From: a virus
Virus record (IMG/VR): IMGVR_UViG_3300027770_000025
Span: 1 to 64,000 of that record
Reading direction: 5' to 3' (one strand)
Length of the DNA: 64,000 bases
Shown here: piece by piece, positions 54,762 through 61,705 of the stretch
Numbering within the stretch: position 1 is the stretch's first letter
Layout of the letters: each line of letters starts with the position of its first letter
Notes under the pieces: model-generated
Databases searched by the model: none
What the model saw: only the letters and a program-made list of their open reading frames with translations
What the model was told of the DNA's origin: nothing
Program-made: the position numbers and the translations under genes

Positions 54762-55522
54762 AACATATTTTTGTTGATATGATCTTCTACAGCATTATAG
54801 CGGAAAGAATTCGGGGTATCATGAACCATCATTGAGCTTTCCCATTGACGGGTATACCACATATGAATAGCTATATCATCAGACCCCTTATCAACTCTTG
54901 GATTAGTTGACTTAAAGCGTTCATCAAAGTGAGGATATAGATAATTGAATTTTCTTCCCTTCTCCTTTAACATCCATAGGATCATATAATAAGGCTCTTG
55001 CTCATAAGAACAGTTTTCATCATTGCCCATTATTTCGTGCGGGTACAAGAAGTCTGAGCGGTGTCTATCGGCATTATAGATAATACCTTTATTGTTTCTC
55101 CACCCGTCTACATCATGCTTAAACGTAACCTCTTCAGTATCAAAATTAAGGGTATTAAAGTGATCCACATTACCAACCATAAAGAAAGAATTTACGGCAA
55201 CTGGGTTAGCGCCTCTGTAATGGTGATATCCATCGGATACTGCAGAAAGAGTAAGGTCTTCATCCGCCATCTTTTGAATAAGCTTTAATAGCTCTTCCCT
55301 GCTGTTAAGAAAACAATCCTCATCCAAATGCACAAACCATTTGGCGCTTGTGTTCTTAAGTGGGTTCAACCAATGGAACCAAGCATATGGCCAATTATTT
55401 CTTCCGTCAACCACAATATGCTCGCTTTCAGGGAAATGTTTTTTGACAAGTTGTTTTTGGTAATTTAACCACTTTGTATATAAAGTGGTGGTGACAAATA
55501 GAATGTCTTGATCTTTAATCAT
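54758..55522 (-). CDS. Putative GT-A glycosyltransferase
   Basis: 254 aa from the ATG at 55522 (MIKDQDILFVTTTLY); a longer frame reads into tRNA-Arg and is rejected. WFVHLDEDCFL (D-E-D) is a likely metal site, and YEQEPYYMILWML and HDTPNSFRYN are further marks. Many Trp/His residues. It is the first gene of the second sugar operon, downstream of tRNA-Arg and the 55.7-kb promoter. Confidence 0.68.
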   Translation of the reverse strand: MIKDQDILFVTTTLYTKWLNYQKQLVKKHFPESEHIVVDGRNNWPYAWFHWLNPLKNTSAKWFVHLDEDCFLNSREELLKLIQKMADEDLTLSAVSDGYHHYRGANPVAVNSFFMVGNVDHFNTLNFDTEEVTFKHDVDGWRNNKGIIYNADRHRSDFLYPHEIMGNDENCSYEQEPYYMILWMLKEKGRKFNYLYPHFDERFKSTNPRVDKGSDDIAIHMWYTRQWESSMMVHDTPNSFRYNAVEDHINKNML

Positions 55523-55537
55523 TTTGTTTTGTATTGG

Positions 55538-55609
55538 TACCCCCGGCGGGGATCGAACCCACATCACGGGATTAGAAATCCCGTGTTCTATCCATTGAAC
55601 TACGGAGGC
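55538..55609 (-). tRNA. tRNA-Arg(TCT)
   Basis: Acceptor GCCTCCG/CGGGGGT pairs with two wobbles, the anticodon stem CGGGA/TCCCG holds loop TTTCTAA (anticodon TCT, codon AGA), and the T arm is GTGGG/CCCGC. Codon AGA fits an AT-rich genome. Confidence 0.92.
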
Positions 55610-55681
55610 ATTATTTTTAATAATTTATTTCAAAGAGCACATCAATTTTGTATATTTAAGCATTCTATTATTTATAGATCC

Positions 55682-55713
55682 CAAATGTATTATTATTTCC
55701 CGTTACAAAAAAA
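55682..55713 (-). promoter_or_regulatory. Early-type promoter upstream of tRNA-Arg and the second sugar operon
   Basis: TTTTTTTGTAACG, 11 nt, then TACATTTG. The upstream block differs in its last bases from the other sites, but spacing and the -7 element are exact. A CTATAAATAATAG string follows. Confidence 0.75.
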
Positions 55714-55782
55714 TATTTCTAGTAAATACCAATAAGATTTTAGTATTACAAAGGGGGAAGACCTTTAATGAGTTCAATGTAA

Positions 55783-56235
55783 TTATTTACAAAGGGTGTC
55801 TGCTATCGAGATAGCCCAGGGTGATAATGTCTTATATCTAGCCTCCATTCCCATAGATTCGATTAATCCAACAGCAGCTCTCAGTAAAGTGTTAGATTGG
55901 TATCTAGGATCAGGATTAAGATCGACGTCAATATAAGCAGGCTTTTGTATACCGTGATCTATCATGCTCTGAGCAGTCTCCACGCTTAGCTCCACCTCTT
56001 TCCAAAGCCTTTCGTATCTAGAAGACATTCGGGGTAATATCAATTTACTGTAAATCACATGTCCGCCTTTTCGTGGATTGTGCATAACTACAGCCACCGC
56101 AAAAGTTGTTTTATTCCCAGAGTTATGAGAGTCGCAGCCTACATATATCTTGTGATCCCCATTATCCTTCAGCCAATCTCGAAGGTATTCGTTTAGAGAG
56201 ATCTTCTCTCCGGTTCCAAGTTTACGCCAGTTCAT
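55783..56235 (-). CDS. YkuK-like RNase H-fold protein
   Basis: 150 aa. KIYVGCDSHNSG (G-x-D-S at the first catalytic strand), a KGGHVIYSKL strand, RLWKEVELSVETAQSM and AYIDVDLNPDPRYQSNTLL match the YkuK/DUF458 family, which has an RNase H-like fold. Asp residues at C-D-S and D-V-D-L could form a metal site, so a nuclease role is possible but not proven. An AATATATAG motif lies upstream. Confidence 0.78.
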   Translation of the reverse strand: MNWRKLGTGEKISLNEYLRDWLKDNGDHKIYVGCDSHNSGNKTTFAVAVVMHNPRKGGHVIYSKLILPRMSSRYERLWKEVELSVETAQSMIDHGIQKPAYIDVDLNPDPRYQSNTLLRAAVGLIESMGMEARYKTLSPWAISIADTLCK

Positions 56236-56260
56236 ATGTTAATAGTATCTTTACTTCAAC

Positions 56261-56269
56261 CTATATATT
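56261..56269 (-). promoter_or_regulatory. Putative late-type promoter motif AATATATAG
   Basis: 26-34 nt upstream of the ATG at 56235, in the divergent gap shared with the 56367 gene. Confidence 0.35.
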
Positions 56270-56339
56270 TAATAAAAGTTCCGGCTAAAATAAAATAAAG
56301 GCATATGTCTATTAGATTGCGGAAAAAACAACCAATGAG

Positions 56340-56348
56340 AATATATAG
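56340..56348 (+). promoter_or_regulatory. Putative late-type promoter motif AATATATAG
   Basis: 19-27 nt upstream of the plus-strand ATG at 56367. Confidence 0.45.
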
Positions 56349-56366
56349 ACAAATATATTTCTAATA

Positions 56367-56873
56367 ATGGACAAAATTTTAAATCTAAGCACATTTGGTG
56401 ATGTTATACATCGTGATGGCCAAGATCAAATGGATCGTGAAGAAAAAGGCATTCACTCTGAACATCCAAAGATGGACGGAACGGAGGGTAAATATGCTTA
56501 TGTATTTAAGATGATTTTACAGAACGTAGCCCAGACTAAGCTATTACATTGGCAATCACATTTCTACGGACAGCACAAAGCTCTAGACGATTTATTTGAT
56601 GGACTTATAGATAAAGGTGACGAGCTAGCAGAAAGTGTAATGGGTAAATATGGTAGACCAGTTTTAAACGAGGAACAACTTTGTTTGGCCCTCATGAACT
56701 ACAGCAATCCAGAAAAAGGCGATTTAAGCGACTTTACGGATCACTTATATAAATGCTATGCAATTGATTGCAAATCACTTTTTGAGCAAGGTAAGGATTC
56801 AGAGATTCTCAATATAATCGAGGAAATAATAGCTTTGGTTGATAGAATCAAATATTTAATATCATTAAGATAA
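56367..56873 (+). CDS. DUF5856-like, Dps/ferritin-like helical protein
   Basis: 168 aa. KMILQNVAQTKLLHWQSHFYGQHKALDDLFDGLIDKGDELAE forms two helices with the H-W...H...D-E-L-A-E pattern that recalls Dps-type ferritins and matches a conserved phage family (DUF5856). The N-terminal 40 residues are polar. Iron or DNA binding is a possibility only. It is followed at 15 nt by a small structural gene in the same transcript. Confidence 0.7.
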   Translation: MDKILNLSTFGDVIHRDGQDQMDREEKGIHSEHPKMDGTEGKYAYVFKMILQNVAQTKLLHWQSHFYGQHKALDDLFDGLIDKGDELAESVMGKYGRPVLNEEQLCLALMNYSNPEKGDLSDFTDHLYKCYAIDCKSLFEQGKDSEILNIIEEIIALVDRIKYLISLR

Positions 56874-56888
56874 ACTAATAAATATAAT

Positions 56889-57179
56889 ATGACACAAGGA
56901 AATAATTGCTATAGATTAATAGCTAGCCAAAACTACAGACCAGGAGCTACCGGTGCTACCGCGGGACCTCAAATAAAAGACCTGACAATATCTAGCATTT
57001 ATATTGCACCTGGTGCAGCAACACTAGATTTTTACGATGCAGCAAATAATAGAAGCATCATTACAATAGGATCAGGTAATACTGGGGTATGGATGCCAAT
57101 CACAGTTACTGCTACTGGTTCATCACTATCAGGAAATATCTATGGATTCTCTCCGGGAAACATCTACGGAAACCAATAA
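56889..57179 (+). CDS. Small putative virion decoration protein
   Basis: 96 aa. A short Gly-rich collagen-like bit (GATGATAGP, 18-26) is followed by a beta-rich domain (LTISSIYIAPGAATLDFYDAANNRSIITIGSG), the build of small phage decoration or fibre-tip proteins. It ends 2 nt before a bidirectional terminator. Structural role inferred from composition and the upstream late-type motif. Confidence 0.6.
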   Translation: MTQGNNCYRLIASQNYRPGATGATAGPQIKDLTISSIYIAPGAATLDFYDAANNRSIITIGSGNTGVWMPITVTATGSSLSGNIYGFSPGNIYGNQ

Positions 57180-57180
57180 C

Positions 57181-57216
57181 AAAAAACCCATCGGAGATTG
57201 TTCGATGGGTTTTTTG
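57181..57216. terminator. Bidirectional intrinsic terminator
   Basis: AACCCATCG/CGATGGGTT with a 9-nt loop has A6 on one side and T6 on the other. It separates convergent genes 56889-57179 and 57223-57912. Confidence 0.88.
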
Positions 57217-57222
57217 TGCTTA

Positions 57223-57912
57223 TTAGTTTATAGACTCTGTGAAGATTATAAGATTTCTGATCATAACCTCATATTCCCATTTACCATTGGGTAATTTCTT
57301 TTCAGCTAGGATAACCATCGTAGAAGATCCATAATCTCCGTCTCCTCTTTCTTTTATAATGTCGTTATGTGATTTTGAGTTCTTATATTCAGAGATAACT
57401 TTTTGGCTTAATTTACCTACCCTATAGGCTTTTTTTATGTCATCAACTGCCCTTTGCACTAATTGATCTTGTGATGTTTGTTTGCCATCCAAAACGGTAG
57501 ACCAAATAACCTGATACATTATCTCGCCTTTCACTTTAAGATTCAGGTTATCCAAGCTGGGAAATAATTCGGGATATTTCACTTCAGCTGGTGAGAAATA
57601 TGAGGGTTTACCAAAACACTCAGTATGCCCTATTTTTCCGTCGGGAATTGAATCTATTATATCTGAGAATTTACCCCCTGTATTAGAAGTTTGCTGAACT
57701 ACACTTATAAAATATGAATTTCTAAGCTTTGCTCTTTCGTCCAATAGTAGATTTCGATTAAGATCATGCGAGAGGGTAGAAACGTATAGTTCAATTTTTT
57801 TGGAGATGCTATCGTTAATAGAATTAAGATCTTCTATATAGTAGACCTTATTCTGCTGTCCGAATAAGGTAACGGAGAATGTGACGGCTAACCCTAATAG
57901 TATCTTTTTCAT
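57223..57912 (-). CDS. Secreted or periplasmic hypothetical protein
   Basis: 229 aa from the ATG at 57912, giving a normal signal peptide (MKKILLGLAVTFSVTLFG, cleavage near GQQ). A start 6 codons earlier would lie across the promoter. The mature part is mixed helix and strand, with two Cys-free halves and a C-terminal GKWEYEVMIRNLIIF strand. Exported function during infection is inferred. The -7 element ends 4 nt before this ATG, so the mRNA may be leaderless. Confidence 0.7.
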   Translation of the reverse strand: MKKILLGLAVTFSVTLFGQQNKVYYIEDLNSINDSISKKIELYVSTLSHDLNRNLLLDERAKLRNSYFISVVQQTSNTGGKFSDIIDSIPDGKIGHTECFGKPSYFSPAEVKYPELFPSLDNLNLKVKGEIMYQVIWSTVLDGKQTSQDQLVQRAVDDIKKAYRVGKLSQKVISEYKNSKSHNDIIKERGDGDYGSSTMVILAEKKLPNGKWEYEVMIRNLIIFTESIN

Positions 57913-57916
57913 ATTA

Positions 57917-57948
57917 CAAATGTAATTCACTATTGCGGGATAAAAAAA
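57917..57948 (-). promoter_or_regulatory. Early-type promoter, possibly leaderless
   Basis: TTTTTTTATCCCG, 11 nt, then TACATTTG. The distance from TTTG to the ATG at 57912 is 4 nt, about where transcription should start. Confidence 0.75.
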
Positions 57949-57958
57949 TATTTACTTA

Positions 57959-57967
57959 AATATATAG
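57959..57967 (+). promoter_or_regulatory. Putative late-type promoter motif AATATATAG
   Basis: Lies 6 nt before the plus-strand ATG at 57974, unusually close; partly shares the divergent gap with the 57917-57948 promoter. Confidence 0.35.
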
Positions 57968-57973
57968 ATAATC

Positions 57974-58492
57974 ATGGGAACACCCGATAATATATTATTT
58001 ATTGATTTTAGAAACAGCATAATGGAATCATCAGGATTCTCTGATGCTTTGGTCAGGTTTATGGAAAGGGAGGGTATCTATGGATATGAACAGGAGGTTG
58101 AAAGCATACTGAGGGGTAATTCAATAAATTCTGTGATAACTGATATACAGAAATATTTTAGAGATAAGGAGGGTATAGAGGTTAGCAGAGCAGATATAAT
58201 GGATATGGACAGGGAATCTATGCTGGATAGGTATCTCGAGATTAGGGGTATTAAGGGGTATACTGGATCTATTATTGATCTATGGGGTCAATACAGAAAA
58301 GCTGGAATGACCAAGACTATTAAGGCAAAAGACAAAGATCTTTATCACTTAAAGCCAAGTAAGGACACCCTACGTATATGGTGCTGGGACAATAAGAGGT
58401 TAGAGGGTATACCGACGCTAATTACAGTAGAGGACATATATGGTAGAGAAAACTTCGGACAGGTAAATCCTAGCGACTATGTGTATGTATAA
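57974..58492 (+). CDS. Hypothetical protein
   Basis: 172 aa, acidic/basic balanced, likely alpha/beta (NILFIDFRNSIME, RYLEIRGIKGY, RIWCWDN, LITVEDIY). No recognised family. Codon use differs slightly from neighbours in having more AGG/GGG codons, which may mean separate origin. Followed by 58 nt and the CTS-bearing gene. Confidence 0.65.
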   Translation: MGTPDNILFIDFRNSIMESSGFSDALVRFMEREGIYGYEQEVESILRGNSINSVITDIQKYFRDKEGIEVSRADIMDMDRESMLDRYLEIRGIKGYTGSIIDLWGQYRKAGMTKTIKAKDKDLYHLKPSKDTLRIWCWDNKRLEGIPTLITVEDIYGRENFGQVNPSDYVYV

Positions 58493-58511
58493 AAAAAACA
58501 TATAGTGTTTT

Positions 58512-58520
58512 GATATATAA
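58512..58520 (+). promoter_or_regulatory. Putative late-type promoter motif GATATATAA
   Basis: About 30 nt upstream of the ATG at 58551, preceded by TTTT. Confidence 0.35.
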
Positions 58521-58550
58521 GATAAATAAATTAAAAAAAGATACAAAAAA

Positions 58551-59903
58551 ATGGAAAACAGACTATTATCATTCAATGAATTCGAGACTCTTTACGAATC
58601 TTTCGGATTCATAGCAGAAGCAGAAGTACCTGACTTTACCCCACTAAAAACTACAATTAGTGCTGAAGATCTAACGTCACTATTTGGCGGTAAAATGGTA
58701 GATGAGGCATTCGATGCTAAAGCATTCTCTCCTATGCGCAAAGGTGAAAATTCTGAGAGAGTTAAACAACTTCAGAAAGATCTTGGATTACCTGATTTCG
58801 GAAAATATAATGGAATGTTCGGGGCCACTACAGAGAAGGCGGTTAAAGATTTCCAAACCAAGTATAAATTAACTGTTGATGGTAAAGTTGGAGTTCAGAC
58901 ATTAAGAAAAATGTTAGCTCTAAAAGGCGATAAAACTCCAGATAAAACTATCGAAGCTAAATACCTTAAGATAACCACTCCAGGTCAAGCAAACGCAGCA
59001 GGTATTGATCCTGAGCTATTAAAGCTATATGACATAACAATCGTAAACAACGGAGAAAAACAATATGTTATATTAATACCTAAAAAAGATGCTTCTGCTA
59101 AAGCTAAAGCTCTTCAGTCTAAAGGAACATTCAAAGGATTCGAATGGTTAGCAGAAGGGGTAAAATACATCGGTAAAGCTTTAATTTATACTGTTGCCGG
59201 GGTAACATTAATTACTTTAGATATAGCTAAAGCCATAATTTCAGGAATAGCTTCCGCTGCAAAATTCGTAGCAGGCGGAGTAGCTTACGTTATGGGTGCA
59301 GCCATTCAAGGAATAGTTAATATCGGAAAATGGATAGGTAAAAAGGGTAAAGAAGCATATGCAAAAGTTTCTGCCGCAGCAAACGAACTTTATACCGGAT
59401 TCTGTAAGGGATTTGCTAAAGTTGCTAAATCATCAGTAGAAGCTTTTACAGCTTTCATGACAGGGGTTAAAGCAGTAGCATACACAGCTACTGGAATTGC
59501 ATTAGCAGCTTTTAAAGCTGTTGCGACATTATTATCTCCTGCAGTTAAGGCAATAGTACAGGGTGCTAAAGACGCTGGTGCATTTATTTCAAACGGAGCG
59601 GCATGGATAGCTAAAAATGTTAAGAATGGAGCAATAGCTTTTAAGAATTCAGTTGTAGCTGGTTGGGAGGCCACTAAAAAAGCTACACAAAATGCATGGA
59701 ACGGTGCTAAGACAGCAGCTAAATCAGCTGGTGATGCAATGTACAAAGCAGCTGGTGATGCTTATAACGCAACTACCAGTTTCTTTTCAAGTATGTATGA
59801 TGCAGGTAAATCTTTCTGGGAATCTCTATTAGAATTAACGGGAAATCCTATCTTTGAATCAGACGAATTAGCATTTGATCATATTGACTTTACAATCGTA
59901 TAA
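58551..59903 (+). CDS. Putative internal head protein with CTS-like start and peptidoglycan-binding domain
   Basis: 450 aa. N-terminus LLSFNEFETLYES...FIAEAE resembles the T4 capsid-targeting sequence and its L/I-x-E cleavage site. Residues 62-122 are a clear PG_binding_1 domain (RKGENSERVKQLQKDLGL, GMFGATTEKAVKDFQ, DGKVGVQTLRKML). Residues 200-420 are a long Ala/Gly/Lys-rich run of amphipathic and hydrophobic helices that could insert in membranes. I infer a packaged protein that acts on the cell envelope when DNA enters; no hydrolase motif was seen. It ends before a bidirectional terminator. Confidence 0.72.
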   Translation: MENRLLSFNEFETLYESFGFIAEAEVPDFTPLKTTISAEDLTSLFGGKMVDEAFDAKAFSPMRKGENSERVKQLQKDLGLPDFGKYNGMFGATTEKAVKDFQTKYKLTVDGKVGVQTLRKMLALKGDKTPDKTIEAKYLKITTPGQANAAGIDPELLKLYDITIVNNGEKQYVILIPKKDASAKAKALQSKGTFKGFEWLAEGVKYIGKALIYTVAGVTLITLDIAKAIISGIASAAKFVAGGVAYVMGAAIQGIVNIGKWIGKKGKEAYAKVSAAANELYTGFCKGFAKVAKSSVEAFTAFMTGVKAVAYTATGIALAAFKAVATLLSPAVKAIVQGAKDAGAFISNGAAWIAKNVKNGAIAFKNSVVAGWEATKKATQNAWNGAKTAAKSAGDAMYKAAGDAYNATTSFFSSMYDAGKSFWESLLELTGNPIFESDELAFDHIDFTIV

Positions 59904-59914
59904 CAAAAAAACAC

Positions 59915-59951
59915 ACAAAAAAACCAGATCCTAAAAGATCTGGTTTTTTTG
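59915..59951. terminator. Bidirectional intrinsic terminator
   Basis: AACCAGATC/GATCTGGTT with a 6-nt loop, flanked by A-runs on one side and T7 on the other. Separates convergent genes 58551-59903 and 59961-60521. Confidence 0.88.
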
Positions 59952-59960
59952 TGGTGTTTA

Positions 59961-60521
59961 TTAGCCAATGTATTCTGTTACCCTATTAGGCAAGATGCTA
60001 TATCTTTCTAATTTAAGCGAGATGAACCCGAGTGCCGCACCTATGACGTGTACCATATGTGCTGTGCCGTCTGAAAAATTAGAAAATCCTATTACTTCAG
60101 GAACGATCATAATAGCAAAGAAGATGTAAAGAAATATGTTTTTCTTATTAAGACACGCTCGACTTAACATAAAGTATAGGGTTCCCGATATTCCAACTGC
60201 AGGAATACCTACTGCTAAAGATACAGGAAAATATATAAGTGATATAATAAGTGTAATAAAGAATAGATTTCTAAAGCTATATTTCTGATTTATATCAGGT
60301 ATTAGAAAAGCAAACATTAATAATAGATTCATACCTAGATGGGTAAGATCCCCGTGTATAAATCCATTAACAAATGGATTGTAGTTCATGATGTTATCCG
60401 AAGCATCACCTAAAATGACCTTAGCAATTACGCATAGGGCAAAAGAAGAAATCCACGCTAAGAATATAAATAGAACGTTTAATGCGGGATTCTTTAATTT
60501 TTTAAAAAATGTAGTTTTCAT
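59961..60521 (-). CDS. Rhomboid-family intramembrane protease
   Basis: 186 aa with about six hydrophobic segments. FIHGDLTHLGMNLLLM is the second-helix H-x3-N mark of rhomboids, GISG (110-113) holds the catalytic Ser112, and HVIGAALG (158-165) is the H-x-x-G-x-x-x-G helix with the catalytic His158. The dyad looks intact. Such proteases cut membrane proteins within the bilayer. Phage examples are unusual; targets could be host envelope or anti-phage membrane proteins (inference). An exact early-type promoter and AAAAGGAAATT precede the ATG. Confidence 0.88.
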   Translation of the reverse strand: MKTTFFKKLKNPALNVLFIFLAWISSFALCVIAKVILGDASDNIMNYNPFVNGFIHGDLTHLGMNLLLMFAFLIPDINQKYSFRNLFFITLIISLIYFPVSLAVGIPAVGISGTLYFMLSRACLNKKNIFLYIFFAIMIVPEVIGFSNFSDGTAHMVHVIGAALGFISLKLERYSILPNRVTEYIG

Positions 60522-60546
60522 AATTTCCTTTTTTAAGATTATGATA

Positions 60547-60578
60547 CAAATTTATGACAGATTTACGGGTAAAAAAAA
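60547..60578 (-). promoter_or_regulatory. Early-type promoter of the rhomboid gene
   Basis: TTTTTTTTACCCG, 11 nt, then TAAATTTG; 25 nt before the ATG at 60521. Confidence 0.78.
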
Positions 60579-60607
60579 TTTAATTCATATTTTTTTATCG
60601 TTAGGTA

Positions 60608-60616
60608 AATATATAA
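60608..60616 (+). promoter_or_regulatory. Putative late-type promoter motif AATATATAA
   Basis: 6 nt upstream of the GTG at 60623. Confidence 0.35.
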
Positions 60617-60622
60617 ACAATC

Positions 60623-60808
60623 GTGAAATACCTGGTCCTACCTAATAGAACTGCATTAAAGAAGAAGCCCTCTATAAATAAGAAGAGAGTATGCACTAAA
60701 CCTAGTGAAGCGGGAACATTAGAGATTAAGATCGATAAAGATCATGATAGAGTACCTAAGAGATACCAATGTGACTATGATAATTGGTTCCCGTGGGAGT
60801 GGTATTAA
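60623..60808 (+). CDS. Hypothetical small basic protein
   Basis: 61 aa with a GTG start (MKYLVLPNRTALKKKPSINKKR). Two halves: a Lys/Arg-rich first half and a second half with DKDHDRVPKRYQCDYDNWFPWEWY. No family recognised. A second small gene follows 24 nt on. Confidence 0.55.
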   Translation: MKYLVLPNRTALKKKPSINKKRVCTKPSEAGTLEIKIDKDHDRVPKRYQCDYDNWFPWEWY

Positions 60809-60832
60809 TTAATAAACAAAAAGTATAAGAAT

Positions 60833-61006
60833 ATGTCAAATTCTAAAATTAGTGAGGAAATACTTTATGAAGCACACGTTCTCGGAATTTTTCACGAGGT
60901 TATTGATCTAGCAGTCAAACTTCAATCTACTGGCGTCGATGTATATTTATCCTATGATATGGCATTTAGAAAAGTCTCGTCTGAGACTGAATCAGCTAGG
61001 GATTAA
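60833..61006 (+). CDS. Hypothetical small protein
   Basis: 57 aa, ATG at 60833. Two helices (KISEEILYEAHVLGIFHEVIDLAVKL and VYLSYDMAFRKV) and a polar tail. The frame is supported by tight spacing after the previous gene and an A-rich leader. No family recognised. Confidence 0.55.
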   Translation: MSNSKISEEILYEAHVLGIFHEVIDLAVKLQSTGVDVYLSYDMAFRKVSSETESARD

Positions 61007-61045
61007 TATTTTACAACTATAGATTCTATCGATTTCTGGTATATC

Positions 61046-61312
61046 CTAGATCATATCAACTCTTTTATCCGCTACACCTCTAGTCAGAGCGTCTAAAGAT
61101 CTTCTATAGGTTTCAATGGTCTTTTTAAAATCTTTTGTTTTATAGAAAGCGCATCTGCACTCTCCGACATCTTTTAATGTGCAAATTGACCAGTTTTCTA
61201 TAATTCTTTTGCATGTATCTAGATGATCTGTAGTTTTTGAAGATTCTATTACTCTTTTTATCCAGGTATAATCGGTTAATATTTTCCTTCTTATGACTTC
61301 TGTATTTTTCAT
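61046..61312 (-). CDS. Hypothetical protein
   Basis: 88 aa from the ATG at 61312, which has AGGAGG ending 4 nt upstream, one of few clear Shine-Dalgarno sites here. Helical, basic, with Cys residues (WSICTLKDVGECRCAFYKTKD) that could form a small metal site. The same frame is open further upstream across 61313-61502 (hydrophobic, with FLFLVIIPSPAWPFYFVY), but no good start was found there. Confidence 0.55.
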   Translation of the reverse strand: MKNTEVIRRKILTDYTWIKRVIESSKTTDHLDTCKRIIENWSICTLKDVGECRCAFYKTKDFKKTIETYRRSLDALTRGVADKRVDMI

Positions 61313-61502
61313 GGGTCCTCCTATTTTTTGTGGCATTTTTAAAAATCCTTTAATCTTTCCCCGGTAAACAAAATAAAATGGCCAGGCAGGACTCGGTATA
61401 ATTACCAGAAATAAAAAATCAATGCCATCTGATTTTTTAATTGTTTTTAGTAGATAAGACGCACCATTATTTATAGCGGCATTTACCTTATTCCCCGATA
61501 TA

Positions 61503-61649
61503 TTATTTTTTACCCTGAGCTTTATAAGGTTTCTTGTAGTTTTTGCTATTAGGGTTGCTTGATGTCTTACTTTTAGCAGCAGTTCCCTTTCTTGTTTTTT
61601 TCTTGATGTGTGTTGAAGCTGTTGATCCACCTTTAGTTGCTTTTGCCAT
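61503..61649 (-). CDS. Small very basic protein
   Basis: 48 aa, ATG at 61649, rich in Lys/Ser/Thr with a C-terminal SKNYKKPYKAQGK. It has an AATATATAA motif 14-22 nt upstream and an A-rich leader. A longer overlapping frame in another register was rejected. Similar Lys-rich tails ending in a K-P-Y-x-x-Q-G motif occur in phage small proteins as far as I recall. Possibly binds nucleic acid. Confidence 0.6.
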   Translation of the reverse strand: MAKATKGGSTASTHIKKKTRKGTAAKSKTSSNPNSKNYKKPYKAQGKK

Positions 61650-61662
61650 TTTTATTTTATCT

Positions 61663-61671
61663 TTATATATT
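61663..61671 (-). promoter_or_regulatory. Putative late-type promoter motif AATATATAA
   Basis: Upstream of the small basic protein start at 61649. Confidence 0.35.
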
Positions 61672-61705
61672 TAATAATATTCAAAAATAAAGTAATAATT
61701 GGACC

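Noticed and set aside
55523-55567. N-terminal extension of the 54758 gene
   Set aside because: It reads into tRNA-Arg; the ATG at 55522 gives a normal glycosyltransferase start.
61313-61630. Single 194-residue gene 61046-61630
   Set aside because: Its first 40 codons overlap the better-supported small basic gene in another frame, and a clear AGGAGG site precedes the ATG at 61312. The middle part is open but has no good start, so it was not called.
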